From: an uncultured bacterium
GTDB lineage: Bacteria > Bacteroidota > Bacteroidia > Bacteroidales > Muribaculaceae
Reading direction: 5' to 3'
Length of the DNA stretch: 5,651 bases
Assembly (NCBI GenBank): GCA_946184715.1
Contig: CAMHGU010000152.1
Coordinates: 1-5,651 of the forward strand
The notes beneath the pieces were generated by a model. The model was given only the letters and a program-made list of their open reading frames with translations. It did not search any database and had not been told where the DNA came from. Positions 5,356-5,651 of the stretch are shown in pieces. Every line of letters starts with the position of its first letter. The first letter of the stretch is position 1. A program made the translations under genes and the position numbers.

Positions 5356-5613
5356 ATGAAAGCAACTGAATTAAATGCCGAAATCCTCCGCAACATGAGT
5401 ATCGTTGTGGAAGACGAGTCTTTAACCAAGCAGTTGGCGCGTTATCTTCGAAGGCTTGTGGCAAAGAAGAATGACTCAACGCTAATGACGAAGGAGAAAT
5501 TTTTAGGACTTGTGGAGAAAGCGGAGGAACAGTACTCACATGGCGAATACTATGAAATTTCGCCCGATGAGGATTTGTCAACTCAGATGAGGAGGCTCGG
5601 CTACAATGTATAA
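5356..5613 (+). CDS. antitoxin-like small protein (putative type II toxin-antitoxin module)
   Basis: An 85-residue protein starting MKATELNAEILRNMSIV and ending in the acidic-then-basic tail ISPDEDLSTQMRRLGYNV. The length, the charged, probably helical middle (residues about 25-60) and the 'PDEDL...MRRLGY' end resemble a Bacteroidetes antitoxin family encoded just before RelE/ParE-type toxins; I know the pattern but no specific name. Such proteins bind and neutralise the toxin and often repress the operon. The frame is open back to 5287, but that would start inside the terminator hairpin; ATG 5356 fits the promoter at 5302-5332 and the family start. The stop overlaps the next ATG by 8 nt, arguing for coupled translation of the two partners. 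No Shine-Dalgarno is evident. It is less GC-rich than the nuclease gene. Confidence 0.7.
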   Translation: MKATELNAEILRNMSIVVEDESLTKQLARYLRRLVAKKNDSTLMTKEKFLGLVEKAEEQYSHGEYYEISPDEDLSTQMRRLGYNV

Positions 5614-5651
5614 AGTTATAGCCACGAAGGAAGCACTCGACGGATTAGCTC
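5606..5651 (+). CDS. probable RelE/ParE-superfamily toxin, N-terminal fragment (runs off right edge)
   Basis: Fifteen codons from ATG at 5606-5608 are present, encoding MYKVIATKEALDGLA. A short hydrophobic first strand (YKVIAT) followed by the start of a helix (KEALDGL) is how RelE/ParE/YoeB-type toxins begin, for example 'MYKVxxTxxAxxDL'. The gene overlaps the end of the antitoxin-like gene by 8 nt in another frame, the usual arrangement of type II modules. Most of the protein is outside the window, so whether it is an mRNA interferase or a gyrase poison cannot be said, nor whether the gene is intact. Confidence 0.55.
   Translation, partial: MYKVIATKEALDGLA

Noticed and set aside
4812..5429. 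Minus-strand open frame spanning the end of the nuclease gene and the start of the antitoxin gene
   Set aside because: It crosses the terminator hairpin and two genes on the opposite strand, and has no recognisable domain.

Overview
The window looks like a chromosomal segment of a gut Bacteroidales bacterium, perhaps Muribaculaceae- or Prevotella-like. This rests on three things: promoter matches to the Bacteroidetes consensus (TTTG at -33, TAnnTTTG at -7), start codons without clear Shine-Dalgarno sequences, and a large secreted protein built from Ig-like, Fn3, dockerin and SusE/F-like modules. The family-level guess is inference.

Left part (1-906, minus strand): the first codons of a GT32-type sugar transferase overlap by ATGA the end of a DUF1919 protein gene of the kind found in capsule and exopolysaccharide loci. 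A near-perfect promoter (876-906) lies upstream. The roughly 118-nt leader contains a 36-codon open frame that stops 2 nt before the DUF1919 start. This is the 5' end of a polysaccharide-biosynthesis operon running off the left edge.

Middle (about 752-1523, no convincing protein gene except the small leader ORF): a divergent intergenic region. It holds a 9-bp tandem array on a G-rich strand (958-1101, 16 units in exact register with a higher-order order of unit types), G-quadruplex-type motifs, a consensus plus-strand promoter (1235-1265), a GC-rich structured stretch, and a second five-unit block of the same 9-bp family (1391-1435). The main array lies between two outward-facing promoters.

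Right part (1524-5295, plus strand): one 1235-residue secreted protein. It has a signal peptide, an endonuclease I (EndA/NucM, His-Me finger) domain, several beta-sandwich modules, an Fn3 domain apparently interrupted by a Cys-containing beta-rich insert, a two-repeat dockerin, and a C-terminal SusE/F-like module. A strong intrinsic terminator follows.

Right edge (5302-5651): an 85-residue antitoxin-like gene has its own promoter-like sequence and a TGACGTCA palindrome upstream. It overlaps by 8 nt the start of a probable RelE/ParE-type toxin cut by the window end.

The most unusual items are the 9-bp array between divergent promoters with a satellite copy in the nuclease leader, the leader ORF, and the endonuclease-dockerin fusion.
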